DNA of 64,000 nucleotides from the NCBI RefSeq assembly GCF_002813425.1, contig NZ_PHUL01000001.1, positions 3,773,001 through 3,837,000 of the forward strand, in the 5' to 3' direction. Below, piece after piece: positions 50,603-59,993 of the stretch. The notes under the pieces were generated by a model. It was not told the origin of the DNA, ran no database searches, and saw only the letters and a program-made list of their open reading frames with translations. The first letter of the stretch is position 1, and every line of letters starts with the position of its first letter. A program made the translations under genes and the position numbers. The DNA comes from Cellulophaga sp. RHA19. Lineage in GTDB: Bacteria; Bacteroidota; Bacteroidia; Flavobacteriales; Flavobacteriaceae.

Positions 50603-51583
50603 TTATTCGATAAAATTTTGTTCTCTCATCCAATCATCATTAAACATTTTACCCACATACCTACTTCCGTGGTCGTGAAAAAGAACCACTACTACATCGT
50701 CTTTTGTAAAATGTTCTTTTAACTGCAATACACCTTTTATGGCTGCACCAGCACTGTTTCCTAAAAACATACCTTCTTCTTTAGCCAAGCGTTGTGTATA
50801 AACAGCAGCATCTTTATCGGTTACTTTTGTAAAACCATCAATAATACTAAAGTCAACATTTTTAGGTAAAATATCTTCACCAATACCCTCTGTTATGTAT
50901 GGGTAAATCTCGTTTTCATCAAACTCACCTGTCTCATGATATTTTTTAAATACAGAACCATAGGTGTCTACACCCCAAACTTTTACATTAGGATTTTTAG
51001 ACTTTAAGTATTTACCAACACCAGATATAGTACCACCTGTACCAACACCAACAACAAAGTGTGTTATTTTGCCTTCTGTCTGTTCCCAAATTTCTGGACC
51101 AGTACTTAAAAAGTGTGCTTTAGCGTTAGACGGATTATCGTATTGGTTTACATACCAAGAGTTAGGTGTTTCTTCTCCTAGTCTTTTAGAAACTGAGTAG
51201 TATGATCTTGGATCGTCTGGTTCTACTGCAGTAGGACAAACAACAACCTCTGCTCCTACAGCTTTTAATATATCTACTTTTTCTTTAGACTGTTTGTCTG
51301 CCATTACAAAAATACATTTGTATCCTTTTATAATAGCCGCCAATGCCAAGCCCATTCCTGTATTACCAGAAGTACCTTCAATAATAGTTCCGCCTGGTTT
51401 TAATCTTCCGTCTGCTTCTGCATCTTCAATCATCTGTAAAGCCATACGGTCTTTTACAGAATTTCCAGGGTTAAAAGTTTCGTATTTAGACAATACCAAA
51501 CAAGGTAATTCTTCTGTTAGTTTATTTAATTTAACTAATGGTGTATTACCAATAGTCTCTAAAATATTCTCTGCGTAATTCAT
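50603..51583 (-). CDS. Cysteine synthase / cystathionine beta-synthase-type PLP enzyme
   Basis: 326 residues. The PLP lysine sits in NPGNSVKDRMALQMIEDAE (K44 region). EGTSGNTGMGLALAA and VGVGTGGTISGVGKYLK are the phosphate-binding and glycine-rich loops of the type II fold. The GLAALL and GNSAGAAIKGVLQL regions are in family order. It catalyses beta-replacement of O-acetylserine (or serine) with sulfide or homocysteine. By sequence alone cysteine synthase and CBS-like roles cannot be separated; there is no C-terminal CBS domain. Confidence 0.85.
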   Translation of the reverse strand: MNYAENILETIGNTPLVKLNKLTEELPCLVLSKYETFNPGNSVKDRMALQMIEDAEADGRLKPGGTIIEGTSGNTGMGLALAAIIKGYKCIFVMADKQSKEKVDILKAVGAEVVVCPTAVEPDDPRSYYSVSKRLGEETPNSWYVNQYDNPSNAKAHFLSTGPEIWEQTEGKITHFVVGVGTGGTISGVGKYLKSKNPNVKVWGVDTYGSVFKKYHETGEFDENEIYPYITEGIGEDILPKNVDFSIIDGFTKVTDKDAAVYTQRLAKEEGMFLGNSAGAAIKGVLQLKEHFTKDDVVVVLFHDHGSRYVGKMFNDDWMREQNFIE

Positions 51584-51675
51584 TTAAATAATTTCTATTT
51601 AAGTGCAAAGATAAATTAATGATATAGAAAAATAACTAAACCTGTTGTTATTGTTAGATTATGTAAGTTGTTAGT

Positions 51676-52917
51676 CTACTCAAACTTAATAGACTTAACA
51701 GGGCTTATTCTTGTAATTATGTATGATGGTAGTAACAACATAAGCAAGCAAAGCAGCATTACACCTATGTTTAACACCAGTACTGTTACAAAACTTATAT
51801 GCACAGGTATATACTCTATGTAATATTCTTTTGGATCTGCAAATTTTAAAAATTTAAACTTGTCTTGTAACCACAGTAAGCCCAAGCCTATTAAATTACC
51901 CCAAAAAAGGCCAATTGCAATTAGGTAAACAGCATTGTATAAAAATACTTTACGCACGCTCCAATTTGCAGCACCAAGGGCTTTTAAAATGCCTATCATT
52001 TGGGTACGCTCTAGAATTAAAACTAAAAGTGCAGTAATCATATTAATACCACCAACAATTATCATTATTCCTATAATAAGCGTCACATTAAAATCAAACA
52101 AACCAATCCACTCAAAAATGCTACGGTATTTATCTTTTATATTGCTAGAATCTAATGTAGAAACCGTAGTACCGTAAATTTCTTTACTTTTTTGGTCTAT
52201 AGCATCAAAACTATTTAAAAAGACTTCAAAACTACCTACTTGGTCTTTGTTCCATTTATTAATACGTTGTATATGGCGTATGTCTACAAAAACATACGTA
52301 CCATCAAATTCTTCAAAACCGCTATCGTACAAACCAATAATAGTAAAGTTTCTTCGGTTTGGTGTTTGTGACGGATTATTATCTTTTAAGAAAAAAGTAG
52401 AAAAAGTATCACCTACCTTTAAATTTAACCTATTTGCAATTAAAGAAGAAATCAAAACTTCTTCATTTAATTTATCTTTATAATTAGGTAATTTACCAGC
52501 AACCAAATACTCTTTAAAAACATCCCAATTATAATCTTTACCAACTCCTTTGGCTATTACACCTTCAAAAGTATCATCTGTAATAATTATACCTCCTTTA
52601 TTAGCAATAGCTTGCACGTGTGTAATGCCATCTACATTTTTAAACTCTGGGTAAAACTCTTGATTTATGGATACTGGTACAACAGAAACATCTGACGTAT
52701 TATTATCGTAATTAAAAATTTGAATGTGACCATTAAAAGCAGCAACTTTTTCTCTTACCTTCTCTTTAAGTCCTTCTCCTGTGGCAATAGCAAAAAGCAT
52801 CATAATAACGCTCAACGCAATTGCTACAATGGCAATTTTTATAATTGGAGCAGATATACTACTTTTATTCTCTTTACCTTTAATTAGGCGTTTAGTAATA
52901 AAAAATTCTAAGTTCAA
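51676..52917 (-). CDS. FtsX/LolCE-type ABC transporter permease
   Basis: 413 residues. MNLEFFITKRLIKG.. starts a typical LolC/E N-terminal helix (NKSSISAPIIKIAIVAIALSVIMMLFAIATGEGL). A large periplasmic MacB_PCD domain follows (residues 45-270). The last third has three FtsX helices with the LILERTQMIGILKALGAANWSVRKVFLYNAVYLI motif. It probably moves lipoproteins or other lipidated substrates from the inner membrane, working with an ATPase not in this window. Its start codon lies 3 bases from the start of the divergent NamZ-like gene. Confidence 0.8.
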   Translation of the reverse strand: MNLEFFITKRLIKGKENKSSISAPIIKIAIVAIALSVIMMLFAIATGEGLKEKVREKVAAFNGHIQIFNYDNNTSDVSVVPVSINQEFYPEFKNVDGITHVQAIANKGGIIITDDTFEGVIAKGVGKDYNWDVFKEYLVAGKLPNYKDKLNEEVLISSLIANRLNLKVGDTFSTFFLKDNNPSQTPNRRNFTIIGLYDSGFEEFDGTYVFVDIRHIQRINKWNKDQVGSFEVFLNSFDAIDQKSKEIYGTTVSTLDSSNIKDKYRSIFEWIGLFDFNVTLIIGIMIIVGGINMITALLVLILERTQMIGILKALGAANWSVRKVFLYNAVYLIAIGLFWGNLIGLGLLWLQDKFKFLKFADPKEYYIEYIPVHISFVTVLVLNIGVMLLCLLMLLLPSYIITRISPVKSIKFE

Positions 52918-52920
52918 TTT

Positions 52921-54156
52921 ATGGCTATTTTATCCGGTTTCAAAAGTACAGTTTTATTATGGTTTTTAATACTTTCTGCGTGCGGAAACGCCCCAAAAGC
53001 TAATTTTACAGCCAATATAGAAGAAAAAGCAAAAGCTATTACTCCTAAAAAAATTGTAGTTGCGGCTAATAAAACTAACGACTATTTGCCGTTATTAAAA
53101 GGTGAAAAAGTTGCTATTGTTGCCAACCAAACCAGTGTTATATTTAAGACTGATGATACGTATACCCATATAGTAGACTCTCTACAAACACTAAATGTAG
53201 ATATTAAAAAAGTTTTTGCTCCAGAACACGGTTTTAGAGGTAAGGTTGATGCTGGTGAACACGTAAAAGATGGTGTAGACACTAAAACTGGTTTGCCTTT
53301 AATATCACTATACGGTAAAAATAGAAAGCCAGATAACGCACAATTAAAAGATATTGATGTGGTGCTTTTTGATATACAAGATGTTGGTGTGCGTTTTTAC
53401 ACTTACATAGCTACATTGCAGCTGGTAATGGAAGCTTGTGCAGAAAACAATATTAAAGTTGTTGTGCTAGACAGGCCAAACCCAAACGGACATTATGTAG
53501 ACGGACCAACTATGGAAACTGAACATAGAGGTTTTTTAGGAATGACAAATATTCCGTTAGTATACGGAATGACTATTGCAGAATATGCAACAATGATAAA
53601 TGAAGAAGGCTGGTTAAATGGTGATAAAAAAACAGATTTAACTGTGGTAAAACTTGATAATTATGAGCATAACAGCGATTACAACTTACCTATTAGACCT
53701 TCTCCTAACCTGCCAAACAATACCGCAATTACATTATACCCAAGTTTAGGGTTGTTTGAGGGAATGGATATTAACGCTGGTCGAGGCACAGAATTTCAGT
53801 TTCAGCGTTATGGAGCACCTTTTTTAGACAGCACAAAATATAGTTTTACATACACACCACAACCAAACTTTGGTTCTAAATACCCAAAACACAAAGGAAA
53901 AATTTGTTATGGTAACGATTTGTCTAGCATAGAAAGAATGAATAGTATGACATTAAAATGGATTATTGATGCATATACAAACAGTACAGATAAAAGCAAA
54001 GTGTTTTTAACAAGTGGTTTTACAAAACACGCTGGTACTAGTAAGTTACAAAAACAGATAGTAGAAGGTATGTCTGAAGCTGAAATTAAAAAAACGTGGC
54101 AACCAGCTATTGAAGAGTTTAAAAAAATAAGAGCAAAATATCTTATGTATAACTAA
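52921..54156 (+). CDS. NamZ-like exo-beta-N-acetylmuramidase (DUF1343), lipoprotein
   Basis: 411 residues with a signal and lipobox (ILSACG, Cys 21). The DUF1343 block holds GEKVAIVANQTSVIF, FAPEHGFRGKVDAGEHV, TGLPLISLYGKNRKP, VVLFDIQDVGVRFYTYIATLQLVMEAC, LDRPNPNGHYVDGP, YGMTIAEYA and RPSPNLPNNTAITLYPSLGLFEGMDINAGRGTEF. NamZ enzymes release terminal N-acetylmuramic acid in peptidoglycan recycling, known for Tannerella and Bacillus members. Its end overlaps the convergent sterol desaturase stop codon. Confidence 0.85.
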   Translation: MAILSGFKSTVLLWFLILSACGNAPKANFTANIEEKAKAITPKKIVVAANKTNDYLPLLKGEKVAIVANQTSVIFKTDDTYTHIVDSLQTLNVDIKKVFAPEHGFRGKVDAGEHVKDGVDTKTGLPLISLYGKNRKPDNAQLKDIDVVLFDIQDVGVRFYTYIATLQLVMEACAENNIKVVVLDRPNPNGHYVDGPTMETEHRGFLGMTNIPLVYGMTIAEYATMINEEGWLNGDKKTDLTVVKLDNYEHNSDYNLPIRPSPNLPNNTAITLYPSLGLFEGMDINAGRGTEFQFQRYGAPFLDSTKYSFTYTPQPNFGSKYPKHKGKICYGNDLSSIERMNSMTLKWIIDAYTNSTDKSKVFLTSGFTKHAGTSKLQKQIVEGMSEAEIKKTWQPAIEEFKKIRAKYLMYN

Positions 54157-54983
54157 ACTTCTGTTGTAGGTTTTCTGTACTTATGAAAAGGTTGTTTTAG
54201 CAATCCTTTTATACTTGCATTTTCTACCTCATCAGGAAAAGTGTCTACACCGTACACAATACTATCACGATCTAGTTTCATAAACGTACCAAACAACCTA
54301 TCCCATACCGAGAAAATATTTCCGTAGTTAGAGTCTGTGTAAGGTAACACATAATGGTGGTGTACTTTGTGCATATCTGGAGACACTAAAAAATAACTTA
54401 TAACCTCATCTACTTTTTTAGGTAATTTAATATTTGCGTGTCCAAATTGGGTTGCTACCAAAGATAAAGACTGGTATAACATAACCACTCCCATTGGTGC
54501 CCCAACTATAAAAACACCAGCCAAAGTAAACACAAAGCGTATAACACTCTCTAACGGATGATGCCTGTTTGCAGTAGTTGTATCTACATTATGGTCTGTA
54601 TGATGAACCAAATGCACCATCCATAAAGGCTTTACTTTATGCTCTGTAAAATGAGCCAGGTAAGCTCCAAAAAAATCTAATAGCATAACACCTATTGTCA
54701 CATACAACCATAGCGGCATTTGCGGTAGCCAGTTTATTATTCCATAATTATGTACAACTGTCCAGTCACTAGTTTTTAGTAATAAAAAAGCGAGTAAAAA
54801 GTTAATTACAATAGTAGTAAACGTAAAAAATAAATTAGGCAGTGCGTGTCGCCATTTTTTATACGTAAAACGTTGTAATGGTAAAACACCTTCTAAAAGC
54901 CAAAAAAACGTTATACCGCCAATTAAAATTAAACTCCTATGTGCAGACGGTATGGTTTCAAAATATGTAATAATACTTTCCAT
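54153..54983 (-). CDS. Fatty-acid hydroxylase / sterol desaturase family protein
   Basis: 276 residues with four or more helices and the three histidine clusters that bind the di-iron centre: HFTEH; WMVHLVHHTDHNVDTTTANRHHPLE; PDMHKVHHHYVLPYTDSNYG. It hydroxylates or desaturates lipid substrates, and many bacterial members act on unusual lipids. It starts 63 bases from the YkgJ gene on the same strand with a terminator between, so it is separately transcribed. Confidence 0.85.
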   Translation of the reverse strand: MESIITYFETIPSAHRSLILIGGITFFWLLEGVLPLQRFTYKKWRHALPNLFFTFTTIVINFLLAFLLLKTSDWTVVHNYGIINWLPQMPLWLYVTIGVMLLDFFGAYLAHFTEHKVKPLWMVHLVHHTDHNVDTTTANRHHPLESVIRFVFTLAGVFIVGAPMGVVMLYQSLSLVATQFGHANIKLPKKVDEVISYFLVSPDMHKVHHHYVLPYTDSNYGNIFSVWDRLFGTFMKLDRDSIVYGVDTFPDEVENASIKGLLKQPFHKYRKPTTEV

Positions 54984-54993
54984 CTTCTAAATA

Positions 54994-55028
54994 TAAAAAA
55001 AACCGTTAACTTTTTGGTTAACGGTTTA
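54994..55028 (-). terminator. Intrinsic terminator
   Basis: AAACCGTTAAC / GTTAACGGTTT with a TTTTTG-like loop and T-run on the minus strand. It ends the DUF2059-ykgJ transcript. Confidence 0.85.
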
Positions 55029-55046
55029 TATATAAAAATAGAAATA

Positions 55047-55541
55047 CTATACTTTAATTCTCTTTTTCATTTCTTCAACAATGTTGTAAGCAGCCGGACA
55101 AATAGCTACATTTTTCATTGTTAAATTACTTATCTGCTGAAACTTTTTACGATCTGTATGCGGAAACTCTCTACACGCCTTTGGCCTTACATCATATATA
55201 GAGCAATAATTATCTGGCCCTAAAAAAGTACACGGTACACTTTGCAGAACATAATCGTTTTCATCATCTACACGTAAATAGTTTTTTATAAACTGCTGTG
55301 GTTTTTGCCTAAAAGATTTTGCTATACGCTCTACATCTGCATTTGTAAATAATGGTCCTGTTGTTTTACAGCAATTGGCACACGTTAAACAATCAGTTTT
55401 TTTAAACTCATCTTCGTGTAACTCTTGCATTACGTAATCTAAATTCTTGGGTGGCTTCTTTTTTAATTTGGTAAAAAACTTTTTGTTTTCGTTTTGTTTT
55501 TCTTTTGCCTTTTTTGGCAATTCCTTTAAAATCTCTTTCAT
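55047..55541 (-). CDS. YkgJ-type cysteine-cluster protein
   Basis: 164 residues. The N-terminal 40 residues are lysine-rich. The cluster CLTCANCCKTTGPLFTNADVERIAK then C-T-F-L-G-P-D-N-Y-C-SIYDVRPKACREFPHT matches the CxxCxxCC ... Cx6-8C...RPxxCRxFP layout of YkgJ/Fe-S or zinc-binding proteins (UPF0153-type). Function unclear, possibly metal-cluster handling. Its ATG overlaps the DUF2059 stop (TAATG). Confidence 0.85.
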   Translation of the reverse strand: MKEILKELPKKAKEKQNENKKFFTKLKKKPPKNLDYVMQELHEDEFKKTDCLTCANCCKTTGPLFTNADVERIAKSFRQKPQQFIKNYLRVDDENDYVLQSVPCTFLGPDNYCSIYDVRPKACREFPHTDRKKFQQISNLTMKNVAICPAAYNIVEEMKKRIKV

Positions 55542-56056
55542 TACTTTAACAAGCTCATAGCTGTTTCATACAAATCTCTGCTCCAAGCTTCAGAAGCAGA
55601 TCCTATCTCTTTACTAAGAACTTGTTGCTTAGATATTATCTTTTTACCAACTTCAGAGTTGTAGTAAGCATTTAACTGTTGCTTTTGCTCTTCAGTCATT
55701 TTTGTTCTGTCTTTTAGCATTTGCTTTGCAGCCTCGCCTCTATAAAAACCTAACATTTCTTTAATATCATCTTTAGTAAAGTGCTTTGTGTACACAACAC
55801 CTAAAGAATCTAAAATTTCACCTACAGCTTTACTTTTATTATCGTTTAAGTATTTATAAGCGTCTGTATTTGCAGCTGTTTTAGGATGATTTTTATGTAA
55901 CATTGTTAGTAATTGGTCGTATGCATACTCATACTGTGCTGCAGAACCATTTGCTTTTAAATACGTATTAATTAAACTAGTGTCCTTTTTTGTTTGTGCA
56001 ATACCATTTGTTGCAAAAAAAAGAACTAAAACCAATGCAATACCAAGTTGTTTCAT
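55541..56056 (-). CDS. DUF2059 secreted protein
   Basis: 171 residues with a signal peptide (1-20, ...TNGIAQ). The all-helical body matches DUF2059: YTKHFTKDDIKEMLGFYRGEAAKQMLKDRTKMTEEQKQQLNAYYNSEVGKKIISKQQVLSKEI. In this family the C-terminal G-K-K-x-l/i and the FYxs..G-kk.. motif are typical. Periplasmic. In one transcript with ykgJ. Function unknown. Confidence 0.8.
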   Translation of the reverse strand: MKQLGIALVLVLFFATNGIAQTKKDTSLINTYLKANGSAAQYEYAYDQLLTMLHKNHPKTAANTDAYKYLNDNKSKAVGEILDSLGVVYTKHFTKDDIKEMLGFYRGEAAKQMLKDRTKMTEEQKQQLNAYYNSEVGKKIISKQQVLSKEIGSASEAWSRDLYETAMSLLK

Positions 56057-56116
56057 ATAAAATACTTTCTAATGTTGTTAAAAAATGCCACTTTTGTTGG
56101 CTAAAATACAAATAAA

Positions 56117-56833
56117 ATGGGAAGCGATATTTTTGGTGCTGCAATGTTAGACTATCTTAACAAAACCTACAAAGAAGACATTGTTACGCTTTCATCTATT
56201 TCTGAAGATGATACAATTCCTGTGCCATATCTTTTTAGAGACTATACAGAAATGCCAATTATAGAACAAAAAGCACTACAACTAAGCAAAGGAAAAGTTT
56301 TAGATATTGGTTGCGGAGCCGGAAGCCATAGCTTGTATTTGCAAGAAAAAAATATAGATATTACCGCATTAGACTCATCTAAAGGAGCTATTGAAACTTG
56401 CAAAAAAAGAGGTGTAACCAAAACTGTTAACGCTAAAATACTAGAATATAAAGACGTTACTTTTGACACACTTTTACTTTTAATGAACGGTATTGGAATT
56501 GTTGGCAACCTTAACAAACTAGGTGACTATTTACAACATTTAAAATCTCTTTTAAATGCAGACGGACAATTACTTCTAGATTCTAGCGACATTATTTATA
56601 TGTTTGATGAGGATGAAGATGGAGGTTATTGGATTCCTCCAGGAAAAGAATATTACGGTGAAGTAGATTATGTTATGCAATATAAGCAACAAAAAAGCGA
56701 TTCTTTTCCTTGGCTTTATTTAGATTATAATACACTGCAACGTGCTGCAATTTTAAATGGCTTTAATTGTGAGTTGATAGTTGAAGGCGAACATTACGAC
56801 TATTTAGCTAAACTTACACTTGCAAAGCAATAG
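56117..56833 (+). CDS. Class I SAM-dependent methyltransferase
   Basis: 238 residues. The Rossmann SAM-binding motif LDIGCGAGSHSLYLQEKNIDITALDSSKGAIETCKKRG is at residues 59-95, followed by NGIGIVGNLNKLGDYLQHLKSLLNADGQLLLDSSD, the post-motif II/III. Soluble, cytoplasmic; target unknown. It stands between convergent/divergent genes with its own promoter region. Confidence 0.85.
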   Translation: MGSDIFGAAMLDYLNKTYKEDIVTLSSISEDDTIPVPYLFRDYTEMPIIEQKALQLSKGKVLDIGCGAGSHSLYLQEKNIDITALDSSKGAIETCKKRGVTKTVNAKILEYKDVTFDTLLLLMNGIGIVGNLNKLGDYLQHLKSLLNADGQLLLDSSDIIYMFDEDEDGGYWIPPGKEYYGEVDYVMQYKQQKSDSFPWLYLDYNTLQRAAILNGFNCELIVEGEHYDYLAKLTLAKQ

Positions 56834-56906
56834 AGCAGCTACTTTTTACGTTAAATAGTAGGGTTTTGTGACAATCAATTGTTAGTTATAAAAAAGAAAG
56901 AGGTTT

Positions 56907-57710
56907 ATGAAGAATTTTAGCGTTTTATTACTTGCTGCTTTATTTTTAATTGGTTGTTCTAACACAGATGATTCTGATTCATCGGAAAAAGGAGGAAGTA
57001 AAACAGCCAACTTACAAGGCTCTGGAGATTCTGCTAATGATATTTTATCTAATACAAAATTCTCTAAACTAGCATTAGAAATTGCTTATGTTGAAGGTTT
57101 TAGACCCAACGAAGAATCATTATCTGCATTTTCTGATTTTATAAATGATATTAGTTTTAAAGATGAAATAACTGTTACTTATAAGCAGGTTTCCTCTCCT
57201 AATAAAGAAGATTTAACAATTGAAGAAGTAGCAAAATTAGAAACCGAAAACAGAACTGTTTACAACTCTGATGATACTTTAGCTATTTATATTTATTTTG
57301 CAGATGCACCGTCTAACAATGATGACATAGAAAAAAACTCTGTTACACTTGGTGCTGTTTACCGCAACACATCTATGATTATATATGAGTCTACAATTAA
57401 AGATTTAGCTGCTAAAAGTGCTTTAGTATCTGAAAAATCTATAGAAACAGCAACATTACAACATGAGCTTGGCCACTTAATGGGCTTGGTTAATTTAGGG
57501 TCAGAAATGGTTCATCCGCACGAAGGCGAAGCTACAAATGATGACGGAGAAATTATAGGCAGTAACCACTGTAATGTAGACAACTGTTTAATGAACGCCG
57601 AATTAGAGTTTGGAGCCGGAATGAAAAAAATGCTTATTGCAAGTAAAAACGGATTACCTACTTTAGATGCTGAATGTATAGCAGACTTAAAAGCTAATGG
57701 AGGCAGATAG
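56907..57710 (+). CDS. Lipoprotein zinc metalloprotease
   Basis: 267 residues with a lipobox (LIGC, Cys 17) and a serine/aspartate-rich export signal. The zinc site H186-E-x-x-H190 is in LQHELGHLMGLVNLG, followed by MVHPHEG (H203/H205 as possible third ligand). C-terminal cysteines in NHCNVDNCLMN and AECIADL may form disulfides. The family is the Bacteroidota group of extracytosolic HExxH lipoproteases with the GLxNLG extension. Substrate unknown. Confidence 0.75.
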   Translation: MKNFSVLLLAALFLIGCSNTDDSDSSEKGGSKTANLQGSGDSANDILSNTKFSKLALEIAYVEGFRPNEESLSAFSDFINDISFKDEITVTYKQVSSPNKEDLTIEEVAKLETENRTVYNSDDTLAIYIYFADAPSNNDDIEKNSVTLGAVYRNTSMIIYESTIKDLAAKSALVSEKSIETATLQHELGHLMGLVNLGSEMVHPHEGEATNDDGEIIGSNHCNVDNCLMNAELEFGAGMKKMLIASKNGLPTLDAECIADLKANGGR

Positions 57711-57722
57711 TTAAAAACTACA

Positions 57723-58151
57723 CTACTTAGCAAACAATTGGTGTACATCTTTAAACGCTTTAAACTCTAAAGCATTACCTGCAGGATCTAAAAAAAACAT
57801 AGTTGCTTGCTCTCCTACTTCTCCTTTAAACCTAACATAAGGTTCTATTACAAAATTAACTCCCTTATCTTTTAATTCTTTAGAAAAGGTCTCAAAAGTT
57901 TCCCAAGGCAGTACAACACCATAATGCGGTACTGGTACATTTTTACCATCTACAGAATTGGTGTGTAAATCTTCTGCTGTAGTTTTCTCTTTGTAATGTA
58001 TTACTAACTGATGACCAAATAAGTTAAAATCTACCCAATGGTCACTACTTCTTCCTTCTGGGCAACCTATTACGTCTTTGTAAAATGTTCTACACTCCTC
58101 TAAATTATGAACAGGAATTGCGATATGAAAAGGTGCTATTGGATATTTCAT
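57723..58151 (-). CDS. Glyoxalase/VOC-family protein
   Basis: 142 residues. Two beta-alpha-beta-beta-beta modules: [48 protein letters not shown] and [57 protein letters not shown]. The metal ligands H10, E135 and the DPxGN.iEf ending are in place. Ring-cleavage dioxygenase or glyoxalase activity cannot be decided. First gene of a minus-strand group with the hydrolase and cupin genes. Confidence 0.85.
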   Translation of the reverse strand: MKYPIAPFHIAIPVHNLEECRTFYKDVIGCPEGRSSDHWVDFNLFGHQLVIHYKEKTTAEDLHTNSVDGKNVPVPHYGVVLPWETFETFSKELKDKGVNFVIEPYVRFKGEVGEQATMFFLDPAGNALEFKAFKDVHQLFAK

Positions 58152-58161
58152 AGTTGTATTT

Positions 58162-59004
58162 TTAATCTTCTTTTAAAAATGATATTACTGCATTACTAAC
58201 CTCATCTTGGTGTAGTGAATGTCCGTAACCTTTAGTTGTTATTAATTTACTGTTAGTCCAATTTTTATGTACTAACTCTGAGTCGGAACAAGGTGCAATA
58301 AAATCTAACTTATCATGCACAAGTAACCCCTTCTTTTTATTCTTTTTTACATATTCAGATATAGAAAAATCTTCAGCCTTAAAACCAAATTGCTCTATTA
58401 TAAATTTCTTTAACTCATTAAAGACTTTATTATTAAACTTAAGCATATTTTGGTAGTTAAGCAAAATAGTATAAAATTCTGATGGCGCTCCAAGAATTAC
58501 TAGTTTATCTACACTAGGATTACTGTATTTGTAATTGTTATACAAGGTTGTCATTCCCCCAACACTATGCCCTACAATATGTTTTGGCTTATATTTATCT
58601 ATAAGTGTTTGTGCTACTTCTGTGTAAATAGGCACATGCAATACTTGCCCTTTAGAGTTACCATGTGCAGGCGCATCAAAAGCAATAATATTATACCCTT
58701 CTTCTTTTAAAAAAGAAATTAAATTACGCCACCTAAACACATTACTTTCCCAGCCGTGTAAAAGTAAAATAGTTTCTTTTTTGCCAGTCCACTCGTACAC
58801 CTGTAAATCTATATTATTACTATGTACAACCTCTTTCTTTGCACTATTTAAAAATTCTGACTGAAAGGGTAGCACTTTTCCTTTTCTAGGCGTACAAAAA
58901 AGATAAAATGCTTTTTTTGCAGCTTTCTTTTTAGAAAACACAGAAAGCACATTAAAATATGCACCATAAACTTTGGGGATAATTTTACTTAGCATTTTTT
59001 TCAT
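58162..59004 (-). CDS. Alpha/beta hydrolase
   Basis: 280 residues. [41 protein letters not shown], then [15 protein letters not shown] (nucleophile S in GHSVGG), and [16 protein letters not shown] with the catalytic histidine. The acidic member is likely D in the [14 protein letters not shown] block. An N-terminal amphipathic/basic stretch may associate with the membrane. Substrate unknown. Same-strand neighbours are 10 and 33 bases away. Confidence 0.85.
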   Translation of the reverse strand: MKKMLSKIIPKVYGAYFNVLSVFSKKKAAKKAFYLFCTPRKGKVLPFQSEFLNSAKKEVVHSNNIDLQVYEWTGKKETILLLHGWESNVFRWRNLISFLKEEGYNIIAFDAPAHGNSKGQVLHVPIYTEVAQTLIDKYKPKHIVGHSVGGMTTLYNNYKYSNPSVDKLVILGAPSEFYTILLNYQNMLKFNNKVFNELKKFIIEQFGFKAEDFSISEYVKKNKKKGLLVHDKLDFIAPCSDSELVHKNWTNSKLITTKGYGHSLHQDEVSNAVISFLKED

Positions 59005-59036
59005 AAAATGAGGTGTAGGATACTATAAAATAAGGG

Positions 59037-59405
59037 TTAATCTTCTTCTCTGTGTACTGTGTCTATAGAAAAAGCTGGTGTACAAATAGATATATACTCA
59101 CAAGGAGCATCAAAAGGGTTTGCATATTGTACACGTGTATTTTTCTCTATGCGTATAGATTGTCCTTGTTCTAAAACAACAACTTCATCATCTATAATAA
59201 ATTGTTTTTTGCCCTTTATTACATAAGTGTACTCTGTAAACTCTGGTGTCTGAAAAGGCTCTGACCAACCCGGAGGTGCAACCATATGAGCTATACTTAA
59301 CTCTTGTTGCTTGTTAGTTGCGCCACCAAAATGTTCTTCTATTAATTTACCATCTGTAGTAGGTACCACAAAAGGTTGTGTTTGTATGGTATACTTCTTT
59401 TTCAT
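59037..59405 (-). CDS. Cupin-domain protein
   Basis: 122 residues with a cupin motif pair: TEYTYVIKGKKQFIIDDEVVVLEQGQSIRIEKNTRVQYANPFDAPCEYISICTPAF. The first G-x5-H-x-H-style motif is weakened, so metal binding is uncertain. Small stand-alone cupins can bind ligands or isomerise them. It overlaps or abuts (1 base) the lipoprotein gene upstream. Confidence 0.75.
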   Translation of the reverse strand: MKKKYTIQTQPFVVPTTDGKLIEEHFGGATNKQQELSIAHMVAPPGWSEPFQTPEFTEYTYVIKGKKQFIIDDEVVVLEQGQSIRIEKNTRVQYANPFDAPCEYISICTPAFSIDTVHREED

Positions 59406-59406
59406 A

Positions 59407-59952
59407 CTACTCCCAATCTATCATTAAATACTTAATTTTAGCAGCATCTGGTATTTGTATTGCTTCAATTTTTGTAGTGTTGCTATAGCGTAAGTTTTCT
59501 GGTAGTTCTTTTTTATCAATTGTAAAATAAACATCACTATCTTTTATAAACAACACAACATTGTTCATAGAAGTTAATACTTTACTAATGGTATAATTAT
59601 CTTTAATATCTTTAAAAGTACTAAGTAAGTTAACACCTTTATCTGTTGTATAACGCGCATCTAAAACCCTAATATTATCTATAATAGAGTCATTACTAAT
59701 ACTTACTGTAAACAAAGGTTTACCTCCTTTTTCGTATATATGCTCTTTACGCATATTAGCACTTAATTGTACTGCATTATCTTTTACTATAGAGTCTGTT
59801 GCGTATATGGTTTCTATATCACTAGCCAGGTTTTCTTTGGTTAGTTTACCAAAACCATTTGCAGAAATTAAAAAATCTGCATCTGTACTTTTTGCACATT
59901 GCGTTAATAATGTTGCAGCTGCAACTATACAGGTAATTGTAATTTTCTTCAT
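59407..59952 (-). CDS. Hypothetical lipoprotein
   Basis: 181 residues with a lipobox (LLTQC, Cys 19). The body is beta-rich (KPLFTVSISNDSIIDNIRVLDARYTTDKGVNLLSTFKDIKDNYTISKVLTSMNNVVLFIKDSDVYFTID), ending KIKYLMIDWE. The pattern resembles the C-terminal domain of small periplasmic DUF4377-like proteins only loosely. Function unknown. Confidence 0.55.
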   Translation of the reverse strand: MKKITITCIVAAATLLTQCAKSTDADFLISANGFGKLTKENLASDIETIYATDSIVKDNAVQLSANMRKEHIYEKGGKPLFTVSISNDSIIDNIRVLDARYTTDKGVNLLSTFKDIKDNYTISKVLTSMNNVVLFIKDSDVYFTIDKKELPENLRYSNTTKIEAIQIPDAAKIKYLMIDWE

Positions 59953-59993
59953 TTAAAATATGTAGTTAGTAAATAGATTTGGTTTTAATTTGT

